From Brienomyrus brachyistius (Eukaryota; Chordata; Actinopteri; Osteoglossiformes; Mormyridae), in contig NW_026042819.1 in NCBI RefSeq assembly GCF_023856365.1, positions 29,127 to 93,126 on the forward strand: 64,000 nt of DNA, read 5' to 3'. Under the pieces are notes generated by a model. It was not told the origin of the DNA and searched no databases. It saw only the letters and a list, made by a program, of their open reading frames with translations. Of this stretch, positions 31,661 to 48,200 are shown in pieces. Positions within the stretch are counted from its first letter, which is position 1. Each line of letters opens with the position of its first letter. Position numbers and translations under genes: made by a program.

Positions 31661-32346
31661 TGCTAATATGCTAATATGCTAATATGCTAATATGCTATGC
31701 TAATATGCTATGCTAATATGCTATGCTAATATGCTAATATGCTAATATGCTAATATGCTAATATGCTATGCTAATATGCTAATATGCTAATATGTTAATA
31801 TGCTAATATGCTAATATGCTAATATGCTATGCTAATATGCTAATATGCTAATATGCTAATATGCTAATATGCTAATATGCAATGCTAATATGCTAATATG
31901 CTAATATGCTAATATGCTAATATGCTAATATGCTATGCTAATATGCTAATATGCTAATATGCTAATATGCTAATATGCTATGCTAATATGCTAATATGTT
32001 AATATGCTAATATGCTAATACGCTAATATGCTAACACGCTATGCTAATATGCTAATATGCTAATATGCTAATATGCTAATATGCTAATATGCTATGCTAA
32101 TATGCTAATATGCTAATATGCTAATATGCTAATATGCAATGCTAATATGCTAATATGCTAATATGCTAATATGCTAATATGCTAATATGCTATGCTAATA
32201 TGCTAATATGCTAATACGCTAACACGCTATGCTAATATGCTAATATGATAATATGCTAATATGCTAATATGCTAATATGCTAATATGCTATGCTAATATG
32301 CTAATATGCTAATATGCTAATATGCTAATATGCTAATATGCTAATA

Positions 32347-35300
32347 TTTTAATACGCTAATATGCTAAGCTATGCTAATATGCTAATATGCTAATATGCT
32401 AATATGCTAATATGCTAATATGCTATGCTAATATACTAATATGCTAATATGCTAATATGCTAATATGCTAATATGCTAATATGCTAATATGCTATGCTAA
32501 TATGCTAATATGCTAATATGCTAATATGCCATGCTAATATGCTATGCTAATATGCTAATATGCTAATATGCTAATATGCTAAGCTAATATGCTAATATGC
32601 TATGCTAATATGCTAATATGCTATGCTAATATGCTAATATGCTAATATGCTAATATGCTAATATGCTAATATGCAATGCTAATATGCTAATATGCTAATA
32701 TGCTAATATGCTAATATGCTAATATGCTAATATGCTAATATGCTATGCTAATATGCTAATATGCTATGCTAATATGCTAATATGCTAATATGCTAATATG
32801 CTAATATGCTATGCTAATATGCTAATATGTTAATATGCTAATATGCTAATACGCTAATATGCTAACACGCTATGCTAATATGCTAATATGCTAATATGCT
32901 AATATGCTAATATGCTAATATGCTAATATGCTAATATGCTAATATGCTAATATGCTAATATGCTATGCTAATATGCTAATATGCTATGCTAATATGCTAA
33001 TATGCTATGCTAATATGCTAATATGCTAATACGCTAACACGCTATGCTAATATGCTATGCTAATATGCTAATATGCTAATATACTAATATGCTAATATGC
33101 TAATATGCTATGCTAATATGCTAATATGCTAATATGCTATGCTAATATGCTAATATGCTAATATGCTAATATGCTAATATGCTAATATGCTATGCTAATA
33201 TGCTAATATGCTAATATGCTATGCTAATATGCTAATATGTTAATATGCTAATATGCTAATATGCTAATATGCTATGCTAATATGCTAATATGCTAATATG
33301 CTAATATGCTAATATGCAATGCTAATATGCTAATATGCTAATATGCTAATATGCTAATATGCTAATATGCTATGCTAATATGCTAATATGCTAATATGCT
33401 AATATGCTATGCTAATATGCTAATATGCTAATATGCTAATATTCTATGCTAATATGCTAATATGCTAATATGCTAATACCTTAATACGCTAACATGCTAT
33501 GCTAATATGCTAATATGCTAATATGCTAATATGCTAATATGCTAATATGCTATGCTAATATGCTAATATGCTAATATGCTAATATGCTAATATGCTATGC
33601 TAATATGCTAATATGCTAATATGCTAATATGCTATGCTAATATGCTAATATGCTAATATGCTAATATGCTAATATGCTAATATGCTAATATGCTATACTA
33701 ATATGCTAATATGCTAATATGCTAATATGCTAATATGCTAATATGCTATGCTAATATGCTAATATGCTAATACACTAACACGCTATGCTAATATGCTAAT
33801 ATGCTAATATGCTAATATGCTAATATGCTATGCTAATATGCTAATATGCTAATATGCTAATATGCTAATATGCTAATATGCTATGCTAATATGCTAATAT
33901 GCTAATATGCTAATATGCTAATATGATAATATGCTAATATGCTATGCTATGCTAATATGCTAATATGCTAATATGCTAATATGCTAATACGCTAACATGC
34001 TATGCTAATATGCTAATATGCTAATATGATAATATGCTAATATGCTAATACGCTAATATGCTAATATGCTAATATGCTAATATGCTATGCTAATATGCTA
34101 ATATGCTAATATGCTAATATGCTAATATGCTATGCTAATATACTAATATGCTAATACGCTAACACGCTATGCTAATATGCTAATATGCTAATATGCTAAT
34201 ATGCTAATATGCTATGCTAATATGCTAATATGCTAATAAGCTAATATGCTAATATGCTAATATGCTAATAAGCTAATATGCTAATATGCTAATATGCTAA
34301 TATGCTAATATGCTATGCTAATATGCTAATATGCTAATATGCTAATATGCTAATATGCTAATATGCTAATATGCTAATACGCTAACATGCTATGCTAATA
34401 TGCTAATATACTAATATGCTAATATGCTAATATGCTAATATGCTAATATGCTAATATGCTATGCTAATATGCTAATATACTAATATGCTAATATGCTAAT
34501 ATGCTATACTAATATGCTAATATGCTAATATGCTAATATGCTAATATGCTAATATGCTATGCTAATATGCTAATATGCTAATACACTAACACGCTATGCT
34601 AATATGCTAATATGCTAATATGCTAATATGCTAATATGCTATGCTAATATGCTAATATTCTAATATGCTAATATGCTAATATGCTATGCTAATATGCTAA
34701 TATGCTAATATGCTAATATGCTAATATGCTAATATGATAATATGCTAATATGCTATGCTATGCTAATATGCTAATATGCTAATATGCTAATATGCTAATA
34801 TGCTAATACGCTAACATGCTATGCTAATATGCTAATATGCTAATATGCTAATATGCTAATACGCTAATATGCTAATATGCTAATATGCTAATATGCTAAT
34901 ATGCTATGCTAATATGCTAATATGCTAATATGCTAATATGCTAATATGCTAATATGCTATGCTAATATGCTAATATGCTAATACGCTAACACGCTATGCT
35001 AATATGCTAATATGCTAATATGCTAATATTCTAATATGCTAATATGCTAATATGCTAATATGCTAATATGCTAATATGCTAATACGCTAACATGCTATGC
35101 TAATATGCTCATATGCTAATATGCTAATATGCTAATATGCTAATATGCTATGCTAATATGCTAATATGCTAATATGCTAATATGCTAATATGATAATATG
35201 CTAATATGCTATGCTATGCTAATATGCTAATATGCTAATATGCTAATATGCTAATACGCTAACATGCTATGCTAATATGCTAATATGCTAATATGCTAAT

Positions 35301-36333
35301 ATGCTAATACGCTAATATGCTAATATGCTAATATGCTAATATGCTATGCTAATATGCTAATATGCTAATATGCTAATATGCTAATATGCTAATATGCTAT
35401 GCTAATATGCTAATATGCTAATACGCTAACACACTATGCTATTATGCTAATATGCTAATATGCTAATATGCTAATATGCTAATATGCTATGCTAATATGC
35501 TAATATGCTAATAAGCTAATATGCTAATATGCTAATATGCTAATATGCTAATATGCTAATATGCTATGCTAATATGCTAATATGTTAATATGCTAATATG
35601 CTAATATGCTAATAAGCTAATATGCTAATATACAAATCTGCTAATATGCTAATATGCTAATATGCTATGCTAATATGCTAATATGTTAATATGCTAATAT
35701 GCTAATATGCTAATATGCTAATATGCTATGCTAATATGCTAATATACAAATCTGCTAATATGCTAATATGCTAATATGCTATGCTAATATGCTAATATGT
35801 TAATATGCTAATATGCTAATATGCTAATATGCTAATATGCTATGCTAATATGCTAATATGCTAATATGCTAATATGCTAATATGCTAATATGCTAATATG
35901 CTATGCTAATATGCTAATATGCTAATACACTAACACGCTATGCTAATATGCTAATATGCTAATATGCTAATATGCTATGCTAATATGCTATGCTAATATG
36001 CTAATATGCTAATATGCTAATATGCTAATATGCTATGCTAATATGCTAATATGCTAATATGCTAATATGCTAATATGCTAATATGCTAATACGCTAATAT
36101 GCTAACACGCTATGCTAATATGCTAATATGCTAATATGCTAATATGTTAATATGCTAATATGCTAATATGCTAATATGCTAATATGCTAATATGCTATGC
36201 TAATATGCTAATATGCTATGCTAATATGCTAATATGCTAATACGCTAATACGCTATGCTAATATGCTAATATGCTATGCTAATATGCTAATATGCTATGC
36301 TAATATACTAATATGCTAATACGCTAACACGCT
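32347..36333 (+). repeat. ~4 kb segment duplicated from 22.2-26.2 kb, right copy
   Basis: This is the partner of the 22.2-26.2 kb segment, at an offset of 10,152-10,168 bp. Together with alpha copy 5 to its left it makes a nearly complete second copy of 18.95-26.17 kb. The offset drops from 10,538 bp (CACTAACAC pair 21110/31648) to 10,152 bp (TTTT pair 22195/32347), so about 386 bp, consistent with whole blocks, is missing here. The match ends near 36.33 kb: the left copy runs on to a CACTAACAC marker at 26191, while this copy runs into ATGTTAAT near 36,365. Confidence 0.85.
35108..35940 (+). repeat. Higher-order module beta, copy 2
   Basis: CTCAT at 35108, ACAAATC at 35632 and 35746, CACTAACAC at 35928: spacings 524, 638 and 820 bp, identical to copy 1, at a constant offset of 10,168 bp. 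It is part of the larger 32.3-36.3 kb duplicated segment. Confidence 0.9.
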
Positions 36334-38690
36334 ATGCTAATATGCTATGCTAATATGCTAATATGTTAATATGCTAATATGCTAATATGCTAATATGCTA
36401 TGCTAATATGCTAATATGCTAATATGCTAATATGCTAATATGCAATGCTAATATGCTAATATGCTAATATGCTAATATGCTAATATGCTAATATGCTATG
36501 CTAATATGCTAATATGCTAATATGCTAATATGCTATGCTAATATGCTAATATGCTAATATGCTAATATGCTAATATGCTATGCTAATATGCTAATATGTT
36601 AATATGCTAATATGCTAATACGCTAATATGCTAACACGCTATGCTAATATGCTAATATGCTAATATGCTAATATGCTAATATGCTAATATGCTAATATGC
36701 TATGCTAATATGCTAATATGCTATGCTAATATGCTAATATGCTATGCTAATATGCTAATATGCTAATACGCTAACACGCTATGCTAATATGCTATGCTAA
36801 TATGCTAATATGCTAATATACTAATATGCTAATATGCTAATATGCTATGCTAATATGCTAATATGCTAATATGCTATGTTAATATGCTAATATGCTAATA
36901 TGCTAATATGCTATGCTAATATGCTAATATGCTAATATGCTAATATGCTAATATGCTAATATGCTAATATGCTATGCTAATATGCTAATATGCTAATATG
37001 CTATGCTAATATGCTAATATGCTAATATGCTAATATGCTAATATGCTATGCTAATATGCTAATATGCTAATATGCTAATATGCTAATATGCAATGCTAAT
37101 ATGCTAATATGCTAATATGCTAATATGCTAATATGCTAATATGCTATGCTAATATGCTAATATGCTAATACGCTAACACGCTATGCTAATATGCTAATAT
37201 GATAATATGCTAATATGCTAATATGCTAATATGCTAATATGCTAATATGCTATGCTAATATGCTAATATGCTAATATGCTAATATGCTAATATGCTAATA
37301 TGCTAATATGCTAATATTTTAATACGCTAATATGCTAAGCTATGCTAATATGCTAATATGCTAATATGCTAATATGCTAATATGCTATGCTAATATACTA
37401 ATATGCTAATATGCTAATATGCTAATATGCTAATATGCTAATATGCTATGCTAATATGCTAATATGCTAATATGCTAATATGCCATGCTAATATGCTATG
37501 CTAATATGCTAATATGCTAATATGCTAATATGCTAAGCTAATATGCTAATATGCTATGCTAATATGCTAATATGCTATGCTAATATGCTAATATGCTAAT
37601 ATGCTAATATGCTAATATGCTAATATGCTATGCTAATATGCTAATATGCTAATATGCTAATATACTAATATACTATGCTAATATGCTAATATGCTAATAT
37701 GCTAATATGCTAATATGTTAATACACTAACACGCTATGCTAATATGCTAATATGCTAATATGCTATGCTAATATGCTATGCTAATATGCTATGCTAATAT
37801 GCTAATATGCTAATATGCTAATATGCTAATATGCTATGCTAATATGCTAATATGCTAATATGTTAATATGCTAATATGCTAATATGCTAATATGCTATGC
37901 TAATATGCTAATATGCTAATATGCTAATATGCTAATATGCAATGCTAATATGCTAATATGCTAATATGCTAATATGCTAATATGCTAATATGCTAATATG
38001 CTATGCTAATATGCTAATATGTTAATATGCTAATATGCTAATATGCTAATATGCTAATATGCTATGCTAATATGCTAATATGTTAATATGCTAATATGCT
38101 AATACGCTAATATGCTAACACGCTATGCTAATATGCTAATATGCTAATATGCTAATATGCTAATATGCTAATATGCTATGCTAATATGCTAATATGCTAT
38201 GCTAATATGCTAATATGCTATGCTAATATGCTAATATGCTAATACGCTAACACGCTATGCTAATATGCTATGCTAATATGCTAATATGCTAATATACTAA
38301 TATGCTAATATGCTAATATGCTATGCTAATATGCTAATATGCTAATATGCTATGCTAATATGCTAATATGCTAATATGCTAATATGCTAATATGCTAATA
38401 TGCTAATATGCTATGCTAATATGCTAATATGCTATGCTAATATGCTAATATGTTAATGTGCTAATATGCTAATATGCTAATATGCTATGCTAATATGCTA
38501 ATATGCTAATATGCTAATATGCTAATATGCAATGCTAATATGCTAATATGCTAATATGCTAATATGCTAATATGCTAATATGCTATGCTAATATGCTAAT
38601 ATGCTAATATGCTAATATGCTAATATGCTATGCTAATATGCTAATATGCTAATATGCTAATATTCTATGCTAATATGCTAATATGCTAAT

Positions 38691-41600
38691 ACCCTAATAC
38701 GCTAACATGCTATGCTAATATGCTAATATGCTAATATGCTAATATGCTAATATGCTAATATGCTATGCTAATATGCTAATATGCTAATATGCTAATATGC
38801 TATGCTAATATGCTAATATGCTAATATGCTAATATGCTATGCTAATATGCTAATATGCTAATATGCTAATATGCTATACTAATATGCTAATATGCTAATA
38901 TGCTAATATGCTAATATGCTAATATGCTAATATGCTATGCTAATATGCTAATATGCTAATACACTAACACGCTATGCTAATATGCTAATATGCTAATATG
39001 CTAATATGCTAATATGCTATGCTAATATGCTAATATGCTAATATGCTAATATGCTATGCTAATATGCTATGCTAATATGCTAATATGCTAATATGCTAAT
39101 ATGCTAATATGATAATATGCTAATATGCTATGCTATGCTAATATGCTAATATGCTAATATGCTAATATGCTAATACGCTAACATGCTATGCTAATATGCT
39201 AATATGCTAATATGCTAATATGCTAATATGCTAATACGCTAATATGCTAATATGCTAATATGCTAATATGCTATGCTAATATGCTAATATGCTAATATGC
39301 TAATATGCTAATATGCTATGCTAATATGCTAATATGCTAATACGCTAACACGCTATGCTAATATGCTAATATGCTAATATGCTAATATGCTAATATGCTA
39401 TGCTAATATGCTAATATGCTAATAAGCTAATATGCTAATAAGCTAATATGCTAATATGCTAATATGCTAATATGCTAATATGCTAATATGCTAATATGCT
39501 AATATGCTAATACGCTAACATGCTATGCTAATATGCTAATATACTAATATGCTAATATGCTAATATGCTAATATGCTAATATGCTATGCTAATATGCTAA
39601 TATACTAATATGCTAATATGCTAATATGCTATACTAATATGCTAATATGCTAATATGCTAATATGCTAATATGCTAATATGCTATGCTAATATGCTAATA
39701 TGCTAATACACTAACACGCTATGCTAATATGCTAATATGCTAATATGCTAATATGCTAATATGCTATGCTAATATGCTAATATGCTAATATGCTAATATG
39801 CTAATATGCTATGCTAATATGCTAATATGCTAATATGCTAATATGCTAATATGCTAATACGATAATATGCTAATATGCTATGCTATGCTAATATGCTAAT
39901 ATGCTAATATGCTAATATGCTAATATGCTAATATGCTAATACGCTAACATGCTATGCTAATATGCTAATATGCTAATATGCTAATATGCTAATACGCTAA
40001 TATGCTAATATGCTAATATGCTAATATGCTAATATGCTATGCTAATATGCTAATATGCTAATATGCTAATATGCTAATATGCTAATATGCTATGCTAATA
40101 TGCTAATATGCTAATACGCTAACACGCTATGCTAATATGCTAATATGCTAATATGCTAATATTCTAATATGCTAATATGCTAATAAGCTAATATGCTAAT
40201 ATGCTAATATGCTAATATGCTATGCTAATATGCTAATATGCTAATATGCTAATATGCTAATATGCTAATATGCTAATATGCTAATACGCTAACATGCTAT
40301 GCTAATATGCTCATATGCTAATATGCTAATATGCTAATATGCTAATATGCTATGCTAATATGCTAATATGCTAATATGCTAATATGCTAATATGATAATA
40401 TGCTAATATGCTATGCTATGCTAATATGCTAATATGCTAATATGCTAATATGCTAATACGCTAACATGCTATGCTAATATGCTAATATGCTAATATGCTA
40501 ATATGCTAATACGCTAATATGCTAATATGCTAATATGCTAATATGCTATGCTAATATGCTAATATGCTAATATGCTAATATGCTAATATGCTATGCTAAT
40601 ATGCTAATATGCTAATACGCTAACACGCTATGCTAATATGCTAATATGCTAATATGCTAATATGCTAATATGCTATGCTAATATGCTAATATGCTAATAA
40701 GCTAATATGCTAATATGCTAATATGCTAATATGCTAATATGCTAATATGCTATGCTAATATGCTAATATGTTAATATGCTAATATGCTAATATGCTAATA
40801 AGCTAATATGCTAATATACAAATCTGCTAATATGCTAATATGCTAATATGCTATGCTAATATGCTAATATGTTAATATGCTAATATGCTAATATGCTAAT
40901 ATGCTAATATGCTATGCTAATATGCTAATATACAAATCTGCTAATATGCTAATATGCTAATATGCTATGCTAATATGCTAATATGTTAATATGCTAATAT
41001 GCTAATATGCTAATATGCTAATATGCTATGCTAATATACTAATATGCTAATATGCTAATATGCTAATATGCTAATATGCTATGCTAATATGCTAATATGC
41101 TAATCCACTAACACGCTATGCTAATATGCTAATATGCTAATATGCTAATATGCTATGCTAATATGCTATGCTAATATGCTAATATGCTAATATGCTAATA
41201 TGCTAATATGCTATGCTAATATGCTAATATGCTAATATGCTAATATGCTAATATGTTAATATGCTAATATGCTAATACGCTAATATGCTAACACGCTATG
41301 CTAATATGCTAATATGCTAATATGCTAATATGTTAATATGCTAATATGCTAATATGCTAATATGCTAATATGCTAATATGCTATGCTAATATGCTAATAT
41401 GCTATGCTAATATGCTAATATGCTAATACGCTAATACGCTATGCTAATATGCTAATATGCTATGCTAATATGCTAATATGCTAATATGCTAATATGCTAT
41501 GCTAATATGCTAATATGCTAACATGCTATGCTAATATGCTAATATGCTAATATGCTAATATGCTATGCTAATATGCTAATATGCTAATATGCTAATATGC

Positions 41601-44600
41601 TAATATGCTAATATGCTATGCTAATATGCTAATATGCTAATACGCTAACACGCTATGCTAATATGCTAATATGCTAATATGCTAATATGCTAATATGCTA
41701 TGCTAATATGTTAATATGCTAATATGCTAATATGCTATGCTAATATGCTAATATGCTAATATGTTAATATGCTAATATGTTAATATGCTATGCTAATATG
41801 CTAATATGTTAATATGCTAATATGCTAATATGCTAATATGCTAATATGCTAATACGCTAACATGCTATGCTAATATGCTAATATGCTATGCTAATATGCT
41901 AATATGCTAATATGCTAATATGCTATGCTAATATGCTATGCTAATATGCTAATATGCTAATATGCTAATATGCTAATATGCTAATATGCTAATATGCTAT
42001 GCTAATATGCTAATATGCTAATATGCTAATATGCTATGCTAATATGCTAATATGCTAATACACTAACACGCTATGCTAATATGCTAATATGCTAATATGC
42101 TAATATGCTAATATGCTATGCTAATATGCTAATATGCTAATATGCTAATATGCTAATATGCTAATATGCTAATATGCTAATATGCTATGCTAATATGCTA
42201 ATATGCTAATACGCTAACACGCTATGCTAATATGCTAATATGCTATGCTAATATGCTAATACGCTAACACGCTATGCTAATATGCTAATATGCTAATATG
42301 CTAATATGCTAATATGCTATGCTAATATGCTAATATGCTAATATGCTAATATGCTAATATGCTATGCTAATATGCTAATATGCTAATATGCTAATATGCT
42401 AATATGCTATGCTAATATGCTAATATGCTAATATGCTAATATGCTAATATGCTAATATGCTAATACGCTAATATACTAATATGCTAATATGCTAATATGC
42501 TAATATGCTATGCTAATATGCTAATATGCTATGCTAATATGCTAATATGCTAATATGCTATGCTAATATGCTAATATACTAATATGCTAATATGCTAATA
42601 TGCTAACACGCTATGCTAATATGCTATGCTAATATGCTAATATGCTAATATGCTAATATGCTATGCTAATATGCTAATATGCTAATACACTAACACGCTA
42701 TGCTAATATGCTAATATGCTAATATGCTAATATGTTAATATGCTAATATGCTAATATACTATGCTAATATGCTAATATGCTAATATGCTATGCTAATATG
42801 CTAATATGCTAATATGCTAATATGCTAATATGCTAATATGCTAATATGCTATGCTAATATGCTAATATGCTAATACGCTAACACGCTATGCTAATATGCT
42901 AATACGCTAATACGCTAACACGCTATGCTAATATGCTAATATGCTAATATGCTAATATGCTATGCTAATATGCTAATATGTTAATATGCTATGCTAATAT
43001 GCTAATATGCTAATATGTTAATATGCTAATATGCTAATATGCTAATGTGCTATGCTAATATGTTAATATGCTAATATGCTAATATGCTAATATGCTATGC
43101 TAATATGCTAATATGCTAATATGCTAACACGCTATGCTAATATGCTAATATGCTAATATGCTAATATGTTAATATGTTAATATGCTAATATGCTAATATG
43201 CTAATATGCTAATATGCTAATACGCTAACATGCTATGCTAATATACTAATATGCTAATATGCTAATATGCTAATATGCTAATATGCTATGCTAATATGCT
43301 AATATGCTAATATGCTAATATGCTATGCTAATATGCTAATATGCTATACTAATATGCTAATATGCTAATATGCTAATATGCTAATATGCTATGCTAATAT
43401 GCTAATATGCTAATACACTAACACGCTATGCTAATATGCTAATATGCTAATATGCTAATATGCTAATATGCTAATATGCTAATATGGTAATATGTTATGC
43501 TAATATGCTAATATGCTAATATGCTAATATGCTAATATGCTATGCTAATATGCTAATATGCTAATATGCTAATATGCTAATATGATAATATGCTAATATG
43601 CTATGCTATGCTAATATGCTAATATGCTAATATGCTAATATGCTAATACGCTAACATGCTATGCTAATATGCTAATATGCTAATATGCTAATACGCTAAT
43701 ATGCTAATATGCTAATATGCTAATATGCTAATATGCTATGCTAATATGCTAATATGCTAATATGCTAATATGCTATGCTAATATGCTAATATGCTAATAT
43801 GCTAATATGCTAATACGCTAACATGCTATGCTAATATGCTAATATGCTAATATGCTAATATGCTAATACGCTAATATGCTAATATGCTAATATGCTAATA
43901 TGCTAATATGCTATGCTAATATGCTAATATGCTAATATGCTAATATGCTATGCTAATATGCTAATATGCTAATATGCTAATACGCTAACACGCTTTGCTA
44001 ATATGCTAATATGCTAATATGCTAATATGTTAATATGCTATGCTAATATGCTAATATACTAATAAGCTAATTTGCTAATATGCTAATATGCTAATATGCT
44101 AATATGCTATGCTAATATGCTAATATGCTAATATGCTAATATGCTAATATGCTAATATGCTAATACGCTAACATGCTATGCTAATATGCTAATATGCTAA
44201 TATGCTAATATGCTAATATGCTATGCTAATATGCTAATATGCTAATATGCTAATATACTAATATGCTATGCTAATATTCTAATATGCTAATATGCTAATA
44301 TGCTAATATGCTAATATGCTAATATGCTAATATGCTAATATGCTATGCTAATATGCTAATATGCTAATATGCTAATATGCTAATATGTTAATATGCTATG
44401 CTAATATGCTAATATGCTAATATGCTAAAATGCTAATATGCTAATATGCTAATATGCTAATATGCTAATATGCCATGCTAATATGCTAATATGCTAATAT
44501 GCTAATATGCTATGCTAATATGCTAATATGCTAATATACTAATATGCTAATATGCTATGCTAATATGCTAATATGCTAATATGCTAATATGCTAATATGC

Positions 44601-45221
44601 TATGCTAATATGCTAATATGCTAATATGCTAATATGCTATGCTAATATGCTAATATGCTAATATGCTAATATGCTAATATGCTAATATGCTAATACGCTA
44701 ATATGCTATGCTAATATGCTAATATGCTAATATGCTAATATGCTAATATGCTAATATGCTATGCTAATATGCTAATATGCTAATATGCTAATATGCTAAT
44801 ATGCTAATACGCTAATACGCTAATACGCTAATATGCTAATATGCTAATATGCTATGCTAATATGCTAATATGCTAATATGCTAATATGCTAATATGCTAA
44901 TATGCTATGCTAATATGCTAATATGCTAATATGCTAATATGCTAATATGCTATGCTAATATGCTATGCTAATATGCTAATATGCTAATATGCTATGCTAA
45001 TATGCTAATATGCTAATATGCTAATATGCTAATATGCTATGCTAATATGCTAATATGCTAATATGCTAATATGCTAATATGTTAATATGCTAATATGCTA
45101 TGCTAATATGCTAATATGCTAATATGCTAATATGCTAATATGCTAATATGCTATGCTAATATGCTAATATGCTAATACACTAACACGCTATGCTAATATG
45201 CTAATATGCTAATATGCTAAT
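38691..45221 (+). repeat. 6.55 kb head-to-tail duplication, left copy
   Basis: It begins with the ACCCTAATACG marker at 38691 and ends just before the same marker at 45222. Paired markers are CACTAACAC 38962/45493 (offset 6,531), 39709/46248 (6,539), CTCAT 40310/46865, ACAAATC 40818/47373 and TCCACTAA 41105/47660 (6,555), CACTAACAC 42061/48608 (6,547), 42688/49251 and 43416/49979 (6,563), CGCTTTGCT 43994/50557 (6,563), ATAAGCTAATTT 44062/50625 (6,563), TAAAATGCTAAT 44427/50982 (6,555), the triple ACGCTAAT 44806/51361 (6,555) and CACTAACAC 45178/51733 (6,555). All offsets differ by multiples of 8 bp. The two copies abut, so this is a true tandem duplication. Confidence 0.93.
40310..41117 (+). 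repeat. Higher-order module beta, copy 3
   Basis: CTCAT at 40310, ACAAATC at 40818 and 40932 (again 114 bp apart), then a variant closing marker with TCCACTAACAC (CC at 41105). Spacings are 508, 622 and 795 bp, shared exactly with copy 4 and different from copies 1 and 2 (524, 638, 820). The TCCACTAA change is also shared only with copy 4, so copies 3 and 4 form one lineage and copies 1 and 2 another. Confidence 0.9.
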
Positions 45222-48200
45222 ACCCTAATACGCTAACATGCTATGCTAATATGCTAATATGCTAATATGCTAATATGCTAATATGCTAATATGCTATGCT
45301 AATATGCTAATATGCTAATATGCTAATATGCTATGCTAATATGCTAATATGCTAATATGCTAATATGCTATGCTAATATGCTAATATGCTAATATGCTAA
45401 TATGCTATACTAATATGCTAATATGCTAATATGCTAATATGCTAATATGCTAATATGCTAATATGCTATGCTAATATGCTAATATGCTAATACACTAACA
45501 CGCTATGCTAATATGCTAATATGCTAATATGCTAATATGCTAATATGCTATGCTAATATGCTAATATGCTAATATGCTAATATGCTATGCTAATATGCTA
45601 TGCTAATATGCTAATATGCTAATATGCTAATATGCTAATATGATAATATGCTAATATGCTATGCTATGCTAATATGCTAATATGCTAATATGCTAATATG
45701 CTAATACGCTAACATGCTATGCTAATATGCTAATATGCTAATATGCTAATATGCTAATATGCTAATACGCTAATATGCTAATATGCTAATATGCTAATAT
45801 GCTATGCTAATATGCTAATATGCTAATATGCTAATATGCTAATATGCTATGCTAATATGCTAATATGCTAATACGCTAACACGCTATGCTAATATGCTAA
45901 TATGCTAATATGCTAATATGCTAATATGCTATGCTAATATGCTAATATGCTAATAAGCTAATATGCTAATAAGCTAATATGCTAATATGCTAATATGCTA
46001 ATATGCTAATATGCTAATATGCTAATATGCTAATATGCTAATACGCTAACATGCTATGCTAATATGCTAATATACTAATATGCTAATATGCTAATATGCT
46101 AATATGCTAATATGCTATGCTAATATGCTAATATACTAATATGCTAATATGCTAATATGCTATACTAATATGCTAATATGCTAATATGCTAATATGCTAA
46201 TATGCTAATATGCTAATATGCTATGCTAATATGCTAATATGCTAATACACTAACACGCTATGCTAATATGCTAATATGCTAATATGCTAATATGCTAATA
46301 TGCTATGCTAATATGCTAATATGCTAATATGCTAATATGCTAATATGCTATGCTAATATGCTAATATGCTAATATGCTAATATGCTAATATGCTAATACG
46401 ATAATATGCTAATATGCTATGCTATGCTAATATGCTAATATGCTAATATGCTAATATGCTAATATGCTAATATGCTAATACGCTAACATGCTATGCTAAT
46501 ATGCTAATATGCTAATATGCTAATATGCTAATACGCTAATATGCTAATATGCTAATATGCTAATATGCTAATATGCTATGCTAATATGCTAATATGCTAA
46601 TATGCTAATATGCTAATATGCTAATATGCTATGCTAATATGCTAATATGCTAATACGCTAACACGCTATGCTAATATGCTAATATGCTAATATGCTAATA
46701 TTCTAATATGCTAATATGCTAATAAGCTAATATGCTAATATGCTAATATGCTAATATGCTATGCTAATATGCTAATATGCTAATATGCTAATATGCTAAT
46801 ATGCTAATATGCTAATATGCTAATATGCTAATATGCTAATACGCTAACATGCTATGCTAATATGCTCATATGCTAATATGCTAATATGCTAATATGCTAA
46901 TATGCTATGCTAATATGCTAATATGCTAATATGCTAATATGCTAATATGATAATATGCTAATATGCTATGCTATGCTAATATGCTAATATGCTAATATGC
47001 TAATATGCTAATACGCTAACATGCTATGCTAATATGCTAATATGCTAATATGCTAATATGCTAATACGCTAATATGCTAATATGCTAATATGCTAATATG
47101 CTATGCTAATATGCTAATATGCTAATATGCTAATATGCTAATATGCTATGCTAATATGCTAATATGCTAATACGCTAACACGCTATGCTAATATGCTAAT
47201 ATGCTAATATGCTAATATGCTAATATGCTATGCTAATATGCTAATATGCTAATAAGCTAATATGCTAATATGCTAATATGCTAATATGCTAATATGCTAA
47301 TATGCTATGCTAATATGCTAATATGTTAATATGCTAATATGCTAATATGCTAATAAGCTAATATGCTAATATACAAATCTGCTAATATGCTAATATGCTA
47401 ATATGCTATGCTAATATGCTAATATGTTAATATGCTAATATGCTAATATGCTAATATGCTAATATGCTATGCTAATATGCTAATATACAAATCTGCTAAT
47501 ATGCTAATATGCTAATATGCTATGCTAATATGCTAATATGTTAATATGCTAATATGCTAATATGCTAATATGCTAATATGCTATGCTAATATACTAATAT
47601 GCTAATATGCTAATATGCTAATATGCTAATATGCTATGCTAATATGCTAATATGCTAATCCACTAACACGCTATGCTAATATGCTAATATGCTAATATGC
47701 TAATATGCTATGCTAATATGCTATGCTAATATGCTAATATGCTAATATGCTAATATGCTATGCTAATATGCTAATATGCTAATATGCTAATATGCTAATA
47801 TGTTAATATGCTAATATGCTAATACGCTAATATGCTAACACGCTATGCTAATATGCTAATATGCTAATATGCTAATATGTTAATATGCTAATATGCTAAT
47901 ATGCTAATATGCTAATATGCTAATATGCTATGCTAATATGCTAATATGCTATGCTAATATGCTAATATGCTAATACGCTAATACGCTATGCTAATATGCT
48001 AATATGCTATGCTAATATGCTAATATGCTAATATGCTAATATGCTATGCTAATATGCTAATATGCTAACATGCTATGCTAATATGCTAATATGCTAATAT
48101 GCTAATATGCTATGCTAATATGCTAATATGCTAATATGCTAATATGCTAATATGCTAATATGCTATGCTAATATGCTAATATGCTAATACGCTAACACGC

